Shown: positions 40,561-48,234 of the stretch, piece by piece
Numbering within the stretch: position 1 is the stretch's first letter
Layout: the number at the start of each line of letters is the position of its first letter
NCBI GenBank assembly: GCA_024643545.1
Contig: JAHEMR010000034.1
Location: 62,001 to 126,000 of the forward strand
Origin: Crocinitomicaceae bacterium
GTDB taxonomy: Bacteria > Bacteroidota > Bacteroidia > Flavobacteriales_D > Crocinitomicaceae
Length of the DNA stretch: 64,000 nt
Direction of reading: 5' to 3'
Position numbers and translations under genes: made by a program
The notes under the pieces: generated by a model
The model's database searches: none
What the model was told of the DNA's origin: nothing
What the model saw: the letters and a program-made list of their open reading frames with translations, nothing else

Positions 40561-41091
40561 GCGCTATTTTCTGCCAATCCAAACATGATAAACCCGGACA
40601 ACTCAACGGTTCATTTTTTCAATCTTTCATCGGGTGCCACTTCTTACCTCTGGGACTTTGGTGATGCGGAACAGTCAGTCGAGGTTAGTCCATCTCATCA
40701 ATATGTTGTAAACGGTGGTGATTATTCGGTTACATTAACGGCTACCTCCCTACTCGGATGCACGTCGGAATATAGTTTAACCGTAATTTATGAAGAAGAT
40801 TTGACTTTCTACGTTCCGAATTCCTTTACACCAGATGGAGATCAATTCAATCAGGTTTTTTTACCGATATTCTCATCTGGAATTGATGAATCCAGTTACC
40901 ACTTAAGTATCTTCGATCGTTGGGGAGAAATCATCTTTGAATCCTATGATTTACACGTTGGTTGGGATGGAACATACAAGGTTAATCAAGGCTTGGTTCA
41001 AGATGGGATTTATGTTTGGAAAATCGATTTCAAGTTAAAGAAAAACGATGATCACCGATCCGTTACTGGACATGTGTCCATTTTGAAATAG
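37537..41091 (+). CDS. Giant T9SS type B surface protein, paralog B
   Basis: I use the ATG at 37537, which begins the signal peptide (MKKVLIYWILIFCPALVFSQ); the longer frame adds 23 residues with no export feature. The 1184-residue product matches paralog A closely through the propeller and first Ig modules. It then has one extra Ig-like module (VSPITICTGSSG to LVSVNPLPT), shares the PKD-like module with A, and ends with a different PKD module (SYLWDFGDAEQS) and a different type B tail (VPNSFTPDGDQFN, FDRWGE, GWDGTY). The upstream DNA of both genes shares TAAnTTTACATCT-like sequence, so the promoter was probably duplicated too. Confidence 0.88.
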   Translation: MKKVLIYWILIFCPALVFSQSSSIIGSPTVNEYPYGVCADNAGNVYFGATSNNDSWIFKRDVNNAIVWSRQLNTVASGFSSDVSYIDIIGDTIFGCGWLKTGTSIEGSLLFKLNATTGATYWVKSESVSNTYFSSVKYANGKYFASGSQMNNAAGYNGKVMAVSSANGSIIWQTSAIGITFPGFGIDYIDDFCSSTEMVNGQMFLTGRSYVNATTTNMRSFLLGINDLGTIFLQKYLEFNTATSGDNRFYGLSIEYDGPDSLVVLQYGDDNCIGCTDFKASLIKTDLNGNVSWCKEYDLSGVSTEVGRGLNITPNSYVFYGYANLNQNNSKMFAVKTSKTGVFQTGKLISLGTGNMGHISGPVNCGGSSNYKNGKHYIPGSYFTTNANSRDIAQIVLNDNLEDPQGCLTITPVTATTNIFPPFSNVLNVNLPSDLLNLTIQPTPIQYTYISPCNATVTFSQNSNCDSSVITASVTTVANPTYTWSNGDIGNTTTAYNSDTLFVYVSNPITCCVVVDTIIPVLSSSGIFVHLPNDTTICLGTGSGFTITPTISPTATGITYLWSNQATTNSINATQTGTYWVNVTNGCQTVTDTINLTINPNPILTNALTDTICNQQNTNINLTSNIPATFTWHAINNGSISGETTANTNSNSIQDILTNNTTSNQVVSYVVTTTAGACSSTANIQITVISPLAAPIITPSGPLTFCNGGSVTLSSNYPTGNIWSTGQTSQSITVNATSTITLSISSNGCSSPTASISLTQLNANPPSASISGGGTYCQGQNVTPVTVNFTGAGPWTLSYQINGVNQTPISTANSSFTLGQSAGNYLLTSVVDLNCTNAVNGASLIVINPIPIIDVSPITICTGSSGTIASVVNLPGGTYLWSPNGETTSSINVAPTSSSSYSVVYIVNNCPSLADTSLVSVNPLPTVSFTADTLIGCAPLTVNFTGTSNGDPNACLWTLSNGQILIGCNPSYTFSQPGCYDVALTSTLNGCSASVNASQYICIENNPIALFSANPNMINPDNSTVHFFNLSSGATSYLWDFGDAEQSVEVSPSHQYVVNGGDYSVTLTATSLLGCTSEYSLTVIYEEDLTFYVPNSFTPDGDQFNQVFLPIFSSGIDESSYHLSIFDRWGEIIFESYDLHVGWDGTYKVNQGLVQDGIYVWKIDFKLKKNDDHRSVTGHVSILK

Positions 41092-41115
41092 TAAGATTTG
41101 GAATTTTCAAAGAAT

Positions 41116-41319
41116 TTATTCGGAATGGATCTCAAATGCGAATACTTTATTTTTATCATTAAAAGCAACATACATTTCTAACTCATTTGGAAGTTTATCT
41201 TTCGTTGAAAACACATATCCTTTCGCATGTCGTTCTAGCCTTGCATCAAGATTATTTGTACAGCCAGTATAAGGACTTCCATTTGCACATCTAAGTTGAT
41301 AAACATAATACATATCCAT
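41116..41319 (-). CDS. Short GIY-YIG-domain protein
   Basis: The 67-residue product has the GIY-YIG fold signature: MYYVYQLRC, then SPYTGCTNNL, the catalytic-type Arg in DARLERHAKG, and a Glu in AFEIHSE. Stand-alone members of this family are usually about 80-95 residues and end in a helix like YLKSGSGRAF; here the frame stops after HSE, so the C-terminal helix is missing. It may be a decayed or minimal nuclease. It lies beside the rearranged ssrA end. Confidence 0.65.
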   Translation of the reverse strand: MDMYYVYQLRCANGSPYTGCTNNLDARLERHAKGYVFSTKDKLPNELEMYVAFNDKNKVFAFEIHSE

Positions 41320-41374
41320 GAAACGAGAATTTCAAGAAAATAATATATTGAAACTATTAACAGGTCCGTCTTAA

Positions 41375-41400
41375 CTCGCCTTCGTTTTTGAAACTCAAAA
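41375..41400. repeat. Partial copy of the hairpin at 41487-41525
   Basis: A 26-base segment (41375-41400) matches 41489-41514 with one mismatch but lacks the second arm. It is an incomplete copy of the ssrA-proximal terminator hairpin. Confidence 0.7.
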
Positions 41401-41480
41401 TATACGTTACTACCCAGGTGGACGGGTCCGCCGTAGCTCGCCGAAAGTGAAAAGATTTAAGTTTTGGAAATGGATTAAAT

Positions 41481-41525
41481 AAAAAAGCTCGCCTTCGTTT
41501 TTGATACTCAAAAACGAAGGCGAGC
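41481..41525 (-). terminator. Displaced original ssrA terminator
   Basis: Arms of 18 bases at 41487-41504 and 41508-41525 pair perfectly around a three-base loop; read on the minus strand the hairpin is followed by TTTTTT. It sits just beyond the orphan copy of the ssrA 3' end (41530-41546), the position expected for that gene's own terminator before the insertion. Confidence 0.75.
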
Positions 41526-41529
41526 GAAG

Positions 41530-41546
41530 GTGGAGCCGGAGGGGTT
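41530..41546 (-). repeat. Orphan copy of the ssrA 3' end (attachment-site-like)
   Basis: The 17 bases GTGGAGCCGGAGGGGTT here repeat 41699-41715 exactly, 169 bases away. The repeat is the T-arm and acceptor 3' half of tmRNA, a common integrase target. Together with the displaced terminator it marks a 169-base insertion at ssrA. Confidence 0.75.
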
Positions 41547-41660
41547 AGCTGACGCTTTCCCCTGGATCAAACGTGCAGTGGATCAAAAAGCTTCATCGCA
41601 AGGCGATTTTGTCTTTTTTTGTTTTCACAAATTTGAGGACGAGTCCTCATTTTTACCAAC

Positions 41661-41691
41661 AAAAAAAGCCACTCCTATGGAGTAGCTTTTT
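41661..41691 (-). terminator. Present ssrA terminator
   Basis: Read on the minus strand, GCTACTCC and GGAGTGGC pair around ATA (one G-U pair) and are followed by TTTTTTT, 9 bases past the tmRNA 3' end. The wobble pair is stable only on the minus strand, which fits termination of ssrA. Confidence 0.8.
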
Positions 41692-41699
41692 GATCAGAG

Positions 41700-42098
41700 T
41701 GGAGCCGGAGGGGTTCGAACCCTCGTCCAAACGACGAGTTTTCAAGCTTTCTACATGCTTATTCCTCGGTTGATTTTCGATCCAGGCACGGACAAGAACA
41801 CCCAAAACCTGAACTTAGGTACTGAATTTCGCATTTGCTTAGTACCGTCGCAAACACTAGCCTAATGGGATGAACTTTCGAGTGGTAAATCGATTAGGCG
41901 ACGATCTACCGAAAGTACTTGTCCAACCTACTGTGCTTCAGTCGGATTAAGCCAATTAACATTCAGCTAATTAAGCAGCAAGTGCGTATGACGTGTTGTC
42001 AATTATTGTTCGAGACAAGATATTTAAGAGGTTCACCTCAACCCTCTGCATGCTGACACTTGACTACCGCTATCGCTGTCAAATCCAAGGTCGGCCCC
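41700..42098 (-). ncRNA. ssrA: tmRNA
   Basis: The 399-base RNA is recognised by its tRNA-like ends: the 5' end GGGGCCG pairs with CGGCTCC at the 3' end, and the T-arm GAGGG-TTCGAAC-CCCTC is intact. After the discriminator A the DNA reads CTC, so CCA is not encoded and must be added. The tag reading frame lies at 41971-42000. A promoter -7 element ends 8 bases before the 5' end and a terminator follows the 3' end. tmRNA with SmpB rescues stalled ribosomes and tags the unfinished protein for degradation. Confidence 0.95.
41971..42000 (-). other. tmRNA tag-peptide reading frame
   Basis: Read on the minus strand the frame before TAA gives DNTSYALAA, ending in the ALAA typical of degradation tags. 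The first codon GAC is the likeliest resume codon, because upstream in-frame codons (ACA, ATA, ATT) do not fit the usual G-starting resume codon. The exact resume point is inferred. Confidence 0.7.
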
Positions 42099-42106
42099 AT
42101 TGATTG

Positions 42107-42114
42107 CAAAGATA
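42107..42114 (-). promoter_or_regulatory. ssrA promoter -7 element TATCTTTG
   Basis: An exact TAnnTTTG match with 8 bases between it and the mature 5' end at 42098, the spacing expected if transcription starts at or very near the mature end. Confidence 0.7.
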
Positions 42115-42164
42115 CAAGGAATTTCGAGATGATATTTGTATCCATCACAGATACCTGAAACTAA

Positions 42165-44012
42165 TTATTTAATAACGGTTACAAATCCTTGGTACAATTC
42201 TTTGACGGTGTTACCAGGATTGAAATACAACATATACGTATACACGCCATCTAAAACAGGGATTCCTGTTCGCTCGTCTTTACCATCCCACTTCAATTGT
42301 GTCGGTGAAAAGGTACAAACTACGTTGCCCCAACGATTGAAAATCCATCCACGTTCGACTTTTCCGTTTTGTATGATGATTTCAAAGGTGTCGTTGACCA
42401 TATCGCCATTCGGCGTGAATACGTTTGGAATGTATATAACAGAGGGTTCAATGATGCACGTTTCCATGTGCACATTCACCGTATGTAGATAGTCACACCC
42501 ATTTGCATTTTGCTCTATTTGTGTCAAAGTCTGCGCACTAAAAACCCACTGATTGAAAACAAGAACGGAGTCGAACTCGCACAAGGTGACATTTTCAGTT
42601 AATGGTGAAATTGAATAAAAACTCAAGTTTGCAATGTGCGTACTATCACATTGATTGATGTCCTGAAAAGCTGCAGAATATTGTCCCGGCACGTTCTCCC
42701 AATTTCCATTAATCAATGCTGAATCACCCGGACAAATCGTAATGGATTCTGTCGTTGTTTGAGGCGTGCATCCATTCATTACTACGATGGAAACACATTG
42801 TGTATCTGCACACGCACCTGACCCGAGTTGATAACATACTTGCCACGTTCCTACTCCTGCTGTTTGTGGATTAAATACTCCCGATGGGGATAAACATGTA
42901 CCGCAAGTCGAAGTCCAAACTCCTCCCCCATTCACTGCTTGAATTTGTTGCACAGCATCTTGATTCGTAAACGGTCCTGCTGGAGAAATGGCCGCATTGG
43001 CTCCTTGTGTTCCTGCAGTCACAGTAAATGTTTCAATCACGGAACATCCGTTGGCTCCTGTAACTGTAACGGTATAGTTTCCCGGACAAACATTCGCAAG
43101 TGTACTTGTCGTTGCTCCGTTTGACCAACTATAGGTGTAAGGAGCAAGTCCGTTCGTTACGGAAGTCTGAATGGATCCATCGCATACATTGAGACACGTT
43201 TCATTAGCAATTACAGAAGTAACTGTCATGCCTGGATTCACACTACAAAGTGGATTCATGCTTCCAATCCATGCATCATTTGCCGCATTATTCGCCATTC
43301 CGGGTGTTTGTCCAGTGGCAACGTCAGCACTTGTCCAGTTTGTAACTAAATTCCAATCGTTGGATGTTGTATTCGTGAAGGAAAATACTTTTCCAGCTGC
43401 GGAGCCAGCAAAGTATACAATGGCATTATTCGTATTATTTCCCCAACTCACACTGTGAAAAGGAACTCCGGTGGATGGAATATTCGGAACTTGAAATGAA
43501 TCATCCGTATTTGACATGGCCAACGGTGACCAAGATCCACCAACTGACCAATTGGCATCTGGCGGATATGCTTGATTCGTAGTGGTTGGACTCAACGTTG
43601 TTTTTTCCAACAGCATAGAGTTAGCTGGAATCACCAAACGGCAATTTCCATCAGCCATTGTGTTGTCATCCGGTGGTAAACTTGCATTTGGACTTGCATC
43701 ATTGTAAATCACAATGTATGTTCCTTGTGGAATACTTTGCCAAAATGGTATGTTCGCAAAACGAACAGCTCCTCCTGCAATACCTGTTCCCGAACCTGCT
43801 GCGAAATATCCATTGTTGTCATCAATAATGACTTTGCGTAAGTCCAAACTTGGAACTGGAGTAACACAGGTTGGTGTACCAATCACCACAAATTCCACAT
43901 ATTCACTTGAACCCGTTCCTTGAGAAACTTCATTAATTATTAATTGTTGTGCTTCAAATCCTTGAAACAAAAACAACAACACACTCAGAATTAATACTTT
44001 ATTCATTGTCAA
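42165..44012 (-). CDS. T9SS type B protein with lamin-tail domain
   Basis: The 615-residue protein has a signal peptide (two possible ATGs, 44012 and 44006), then a lamin-tail-like domain beginning QQLIINEVSQGTGSSEYVEF, an SprB-type repeat near residues 255-330 (VCDGSIQTSVTNG, YTYSWSNGATTS), further modules and a gliding-motility-type C-terminal domain (IPNVFTPNGDMVNDTF, NRWGNVV, WDGKDER). It should be surface-attached T9SS cargo. Lamin-tail domains in bacteria occur in secreted proteins, some tied to nucleases or adhesion; no nuclease motif is seen here. Confidence 0.88.
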   Translation of the reverse strand: MTMNKVLILSVLLFLFQGFEAQQLIINEVSQGTGSSEYVEFVVIGTPTCVTPVPSLDLRKVIIDDNNGYFAAGSGTGIAGGAVRFANIPFWQSIPQGTYIVIYNDASPNASLPPDDNTMADGNCRLVIPANSMLLEKTTLSPTTTNQAYPPDANWSVGGSWSPLAMSNTDDSFQVPNIPSTGVPFHSVSWGNNTNNAIVYFAGSAAGKVFSFTNTTSNDWNLVTNWTSADVATGQTPGMANNAANDAWIGSMNPLCSVNPGMTVTSVIANETCLNVCDGSIQTSVTNGLAPYTYSWSNGATTSTLANVCPGNYTVTVTGANGCSVIETFTVTAGTQGANAAISPAGPFTNQDAVQQIQAVNGGGVWTSTCGTCLSPSGVFNPQTAGVGTWQVCYQLGSGACADTQCVSIVVMNGCTPQTTTESITICPGDSALINGNWENVPGQYSAAFQDINQCDSTHIANLSFYSISPLTENVTLCEFDSVLVFNQWVFSAQTLTQIEQNANGCDYLHTVNVHMETCIIEPSVIYIPNVFTPNGDMVNDTFEIIIQNGKVERGWIFNRWGNVVCTFSPTQLKWDGKDERTGIPVLDGVYTYMLYFNPGNTVKELYQGFVTVIK

Positions 44013-44090
44013 TAGTCGACATTCAATCTTGTTTTGGTTTCGGTGCTAACAGCTCGTTCACCTCAAGGAGTTCAAAACAAAATTTCAATA

Positions 44091-44098
44091 CAAAAGTA
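44091..44098 (-). promoter_or_regulatory. Promoter -7 element TACTTTTG
   Basis: An exact TAnnTTTG match on the minus strand, 78 bases before the lamin-tail protein gene. Confidence 0.4.
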
Positions 44099-44227
44099 AT
44101 TGAACTAACTGAATTTAATCGACTAAGTACATGATAAAATTGTTAAGTAATCAAGTTAGTGGATTCAGATGCAAGTACTTTGAAGTTGTTTCATGGGGAT
44201 TCAGTACAGAATTTGTAACTTCACAGC

Positions 44228-45715
44228 ATGAAAAAACTGGTGCTTTTACTATTTATTGGCCTGTGCTACAAGGCATCGTTGGCGCAAAAAGCCAAGGAAT
44301 CTGATTCACTTCAATGGTTTTCTGACGCCAAATTAGGAATCTTTATCCACTGGGGAATTTACGCGGTGGATGGTACATCTGAAAGTTGGGCTTTTCACAA
44401 TAAAGGTGTTCCGTATCCATCGTATATGTCACAGTTACTTGGATTCAAAGCGGAGAACTATCACCCGGAAGAATGGGCGGAATTAATCAAGGAAAGTGGC
44501 GCTCAATATACGGTTATGACGACCCAACACCACGATGGCGTAGCATTGTGGGACACAAAATTAAAAACACCGAGAACAACCGAGTCTGAATTAAAAGAAG
44601 CACTTCCCTCCCTTTCAATGAAATACAGCAAAGATTTTTTGTGGAATGAAAAATTACCTTTAAGTGTCGTGCATCAAACTCCTGCTAAACAAGACTTAAT
44701 GCAGCCATTTGTTGAAGCGGTCCGCAAAGAAGGTCTTAAATTTGGAGCGTATTATTCGTTGTTGGACTGGTCTCACGATGATTACCCAACTTTCCTGAAA
44801 GACTACAACCGTTATCAAATCAAAAATGACAGCGTTCGTTGGAATCGTTTTCTATCCTTCATGCATGGACAAATCCTTGAAATCAATCAGCAATTTAAAC
44901 CCGATTTATATTGGTTTGATGGTGACTGGGAACATTCGGAATCGGAATGGCAGGCAGCAAAAATCGACCAAATCATTCATACGAGTAATCCGAATGCGAT
45001 CTTGAACGGAAGGTTAAAGTCCTACGGAGACTATGATACTCCAGAGCAGAATATGCCGATTGTTCATCCTGACAGAAACACCTGGGAACTTTGTTTGACA
45101 AGCAATGACAATTGGGGCTATCGCCCGAAGGACCACAACATGAAAACAGTGAATGAAGTCCTGCAAATATTCACCGAATGCATTGGCATGGGCGGAAATT
45201 TATTGTTGGACATCGGTCCAAAAGCAGACGGAACCATTCCAACAGAACAAGTAAACTTATTGAAAGCGTTGGGACGTTGGACCTCCAAACACAAAGATGC
45301 CATTTATGGCACCATTGCTGGACTTCCCGCTGGACATTTTCACGGCAACTCTTCCCTTTCCAAGGACTCAATGTCCATTTACCTCTTTCTACCTTCAATC
45401 GGCGTTGACACAACAAATCAAGCAACAAAAGAATTGAAGTATGGAACAATGACGACAACAGCGCCAGTCTCCAGTTCTAATCTCAAAGTAAATGTTCAAC
45501 TGAAAGGATTATTTTCCGACATTGAAAGCATCACCATTCTCGGAACGAAAACGAACGTTCCCTATAAAATTGTCGGTAAAATTGATTGGAGCTTTGTACC
45601 TGGAACAATTTATATGGACGTGCCCATTTCTTCATTGGATCCAGAGATTTCTGTCATCAAAATAAAACTAAAAACACCCTTGAAACTCTATCGAGGAAAA
45701 GGTGGTTTTCATTAA
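44228..45715 (+). CDS. Alpha-L-fucosidase (GH29), first copy
   Basis: The 495-residue protein has a signal peptide (to ASLAQ) and the GH29 opening DAKLGIFIHWGIYAV, then TTQHHDGVALWD and the nucleophile motif LYWFDGDW with Asp231. GH29 enzymes remove alpha-linked L-fucose with retention of configuration. The C-terminal beta domain after about residue 370 is normal for the family. No T9SS tail is seen, so it is probably periplasmic. The general acid cannot be assigned by eye. A DUF4838 protein and a second GH29 enzyme follow on the same strand. Confidence 0.93.
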   Translation: MKKLVLLLFIGLCYKASLAQKAKESDSLQWFSDAKLGIFIHWGIYAVDGTSESWAFHNKGVPYPSYMSQLLGFKAENYHPEEWAELIKESGAQYTVMTTQHHDGVALWDTKLKTPRTTESELKEALPSLSMKYSKDFLWNEKLPLSVVHQTPAKQDLMQPFVEAVRKEGLKFGAYYSLLDWSHDDYPTFLKDYNRYQIKNDSVRWNRFLSFMHGQILEINQQFKPDLYWFDGDWEHSESEWQAAKIDQIIHTSNPNAILNGRLKSYGDYDTPEQNMPIVHPDRNTWELCLTSNDNWGYRPKDHNMKTVNEVLQIFTECIGMGGNLLLDIGPKADGTIPTEQVNLLKALGRWTSKHKDAIYGTIAGLPAGHFHGNSSLSKDSMSIYLFLPSIGVDTTNQATKELKYGTMTTTAPVSSSNLKVNVQLKGLFSDIESITILGTKTNVPYKIVGKIDWSFVPGTIYMDVPISSLDPEISVIKIKLKTPLKLYRGKGGFH

Positions 45716-45813
45716 ACGGAAGTAATGGAAATCACAACGAAAACTTACGATATTCTAATTTATGACGTTTTAAATTTTCAAACGCTTAAAACTTCATTAT
45801 AATTCAGATCATC

Positions 45814-48234
45814 ATGCCAAAAAACAAAAAAATCAATGTGGAAGGAAAGGAAATTACGGTAATTTCCGAAAAGGAAAATGAATTCATATCTCTAACGGAA
45901 ATGTTAAAGGCAAAAGATGGTGATTTTTTTATTGCAGACTGGTTAAGAAATAGAAATACCATTGAATACCTTGGAGTTTGGGAGACCGTATATAATCCAG
46001 ATTTTAATTATGGCGAATATGCCATAATTAAATCTTATACAAAAATACTGGTCTTGTTTGCGTTTCTTTTCCAGTCATTCAGTTCATTCTCTCAAGAAGT
46101 TTACTACCCCTCTTTAAATACCACGCTTGAATTTTACCTTCGGGAAATCACAGGTTTTGAAACGGACTTCAAGTTTCATTTCGAGCTTCCCAACGACCAA
46201 ATTTTCAAGCGAACAAAAGAATGGGGCTCGGACGGATTCGGGGTAATAGCAGATCGAAAAAACCTTGTTTTTTACGGCGCAACCGAACAAGCCATTGAAC
46301 ACGCCATTTACTACACACTTGAGCATTCGTTCGGTATTCGCTTTTATAGTGCCGAAGAAACGTTTATTCCAAAATTGGAACGCATCAAACCCTTACCATT
46401 TACAGTATATGAACAAGTCCCAGCATTCGAATACCGTGAGGTTTTCTACGGTGAAGCGCGACGTGCGGGCTACGCAGAATCCTTCTTTTTAACGGATGAA
46501 CAAGGAACAGGAAGCTTTGAAAGACATCCAGGCTGGGGACTTTGGGTGCATACTTTACACCGATTATTACCACCTGAAACCTATTTTGAGAAACATCCGG
46601 AATACTATGCTTTACGCAATGGCATTCGAATGAAGGACCAACTTTGCTTGAGTAATCCAGAAGTACTTTCTCATGTGAGCAACGCACTTCAACTAGAAGT
46701 AAACAAACATCCCAATGAAAAATATTGGAGTGTCAGTCAAATGGACAATTACAACTTTTGCGAATGCGAAAAGTGTGCTCACATCGACGAAGAAGAAGGG
46801 TCACATTCCGGTTCCATCATTCGTTTTGTCAATGAAATAGCGAAACTCTTTCCGGATAAAGTCATTTCCACCTTAGCCTATCAATATTCCCGCACAGCAC
46901 CAAAAGTGACTAAACCACTTCCAAACGTGAACATCATGCTTTGTACGATTGAGGAAAATAGAGCGAAATCACTAACCGGTACCGGATTTGAAAAAGACCT
47001 ATCCGATTGGGCGAAAATCAGTCAGAATATCCTCATTTGGGATTATGTCATCAACTTCTCTCACATGGTCATGCCATTCCCCAATTGGCCAACACTGCAA
47101 GAAAACATCCAACTTTTTAAGAAATATGGCGTCAACATGCTCTTTGAACAAGGATACAATAATTCTTCTTCTGAAATGCAAGAATTGCGCTGCTTCCTTA
47201 TTTCCAAATGGATGTGGGATCCGTACATAGACGCGAACACGTTGATGGATAACTTTTTATCGAACTACTACGGTGCTGCCGGACCCATCGTTAAAGAAAT
47301 CCTTAATCAAGAAGTAAGTGAATTGCAAAAAAGTGGGAAAGCACTTACCTTGTATGAACCTCCAATGACGCACATTAAGGGATATTTGTCTCCTGAAAAC
47401 CTTCATTGGTACCATAACATGTTTCAAAAAGCGAAAAATCTGGAAGGACTTACAGAAAAACAATTGGAACGACTTGACATGGCGCAACAAAGCATGCGCT
47501 ATGCATCCCTGGAAATTTCAAAATCGCCAGATGCCGGCAAAGACTGGTATTTCTATTCTACGGACAATCCATACGATCAAATGCTTACCGACTTTGTTCG
47601 ACTAGCACTTAAAAATGGACCGAAACTTTTACACGAAATCAAATTGAGTCCAAAGGAATATGAGCAGATCACGCGTGATTATTGGAAAAACGGAAAGGTG
47701 AAGCACTTGGCTTCGAATGGAACTTTGAAATACCTCAACATTCCAAATAGTGCCTACCAAGATGGCGCAAAGAAAACCGACGGAAGTTCTATTGATTCCC
47801 TGACTTTCATGAGTGGACAACCCTTGATAAATGGCATTAAAGGGACCACAGACTATCAATACAATTGGCAGGGATGGCAAGGACGAAATGCGGAACTCAT
47901 CATTGACCTTGGAAAAGTAGATTCTATTTCGAACATTCGCCTGAACTTTTTAGAAAACAACTCCGCTTGGATTGTTGGTCCGAAAAGTTTGAACGTACGA
48001 ATTGCAACGAATTTGACCGATCTTGATGCATCAAATTCCTTTCAAGCATCGATTGAAAATCCAGATGCAGGAAAACAACTTCCTGCGGGGACGTATCCAC
48101 TGCAATTAACGCTTCCAAGTAAAACCGCAGGACGCTTTATACATATTCAGGTCATTAATCCGGGAGCATTGCCTAAATGGCGCGGTGTCGATGGAAATGG
48201 TTGGTTATTTATCGATGAAATTGAAATTCACTAA
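45814..48234 (+). CDS. DUF4838-type glycan enzyme fused to a KilA-N fragment
   Basis: The frame runs for 806 codons as a chimera. Residues 1-73 are the start of a KilA-N domain (KEITVISEKENEFISLTEML, FIADWLRNRNTIEYLGVWET, NPDFNYGEYAIIKS), a phage-type DNA-binding module normally 100 or more residues long. From about residue 75 the sequence becomes a signal peptide (KILVLFAFLFQSFSSFSQ) and then a DUF4838 protein with a GH67-like N-domain (GATEQAIEHAIYYTLEHSFG), a catalytic-type barrel and a discoidin-like end (WQGRNAELIIDLGKVDS). No ATG lies at the signal peptide, so its own start was lost at the join near 46030. The stop abuts the next fucosidase ATG (TAAATG). Confidence 0.85.
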   Translation: MPKNKKINVEGKEITVISEKENEFISLTEMLKAKDGDFFIADWLRNRNTIEYLGVWETVYNPDFNYGEYAIIKSYTKILVLFAFLFQSFSSFSQEVYYPSLNTTLEFYLREITGFETDFKFHFELPNDQIFKRTKEWGSDGFGVIADRKNLVFYGATEQAIEHAIYYTLEHSFGIRFYSAEETFIPKLERIKPLPFTVYEQVPAFEYREVFYGEARRAGYAESFFLTDEQGTGSFERHPGWGLWVHTLHRLLPPETYFEKHPEYYALRNGIRMKDQLCLSNPEVLSHVSNALQLEVNKHPNEKYWSVSQMDNYNFCECEKCAHIDEEEGSHSGSIIRFVNEIAKLFPDKVISTLAYQYSRTAPKVTKPLPNVNIMLCTIEENRAKSLTGTGFEKDLSDWAKISQNILIWDYVINFSHMVMPFPNWPTLQENIQLFKKYGVNMLFEQGYNNSSSEMQELRCFLISKWMWDPYIDANTLMDNFLSNYYGAAGPIVKEILNQEVSELQKSGKALTLYEPPMTHIKGYLSPENLHWYHNMFQKAKNLEGLTEKQLERLDMAQQSMRYASLEISKSPDAGKDWYFYSTDNPYDQMLTDFVRLALKNGPKLLHEIKLSPKEYEQITRDYWKNGKVKHLASNGTLKYLNIPNSAYQDGAKKTDGSSIDSLTFMSGQPLINGIKGTTDYQYNWQGWQGRNAELIIDLGKVDSISNIRLNFLENNSAWIVGPKSLNVRIATNLTDLDASNSFQASIENPDAGKQLPAGTYPLQLTLPSKTAGRFIHIQVINPGALPKWRGVDGNGWLFIDEIEIH

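Noticed and set aside
41573-41773. 66-codon plus-strand frame with the ending RVEPEGFEPSSKRR
   Set aside because: It reads through the complement of the tmRNA 3' end, a well-known source of false small proteins.
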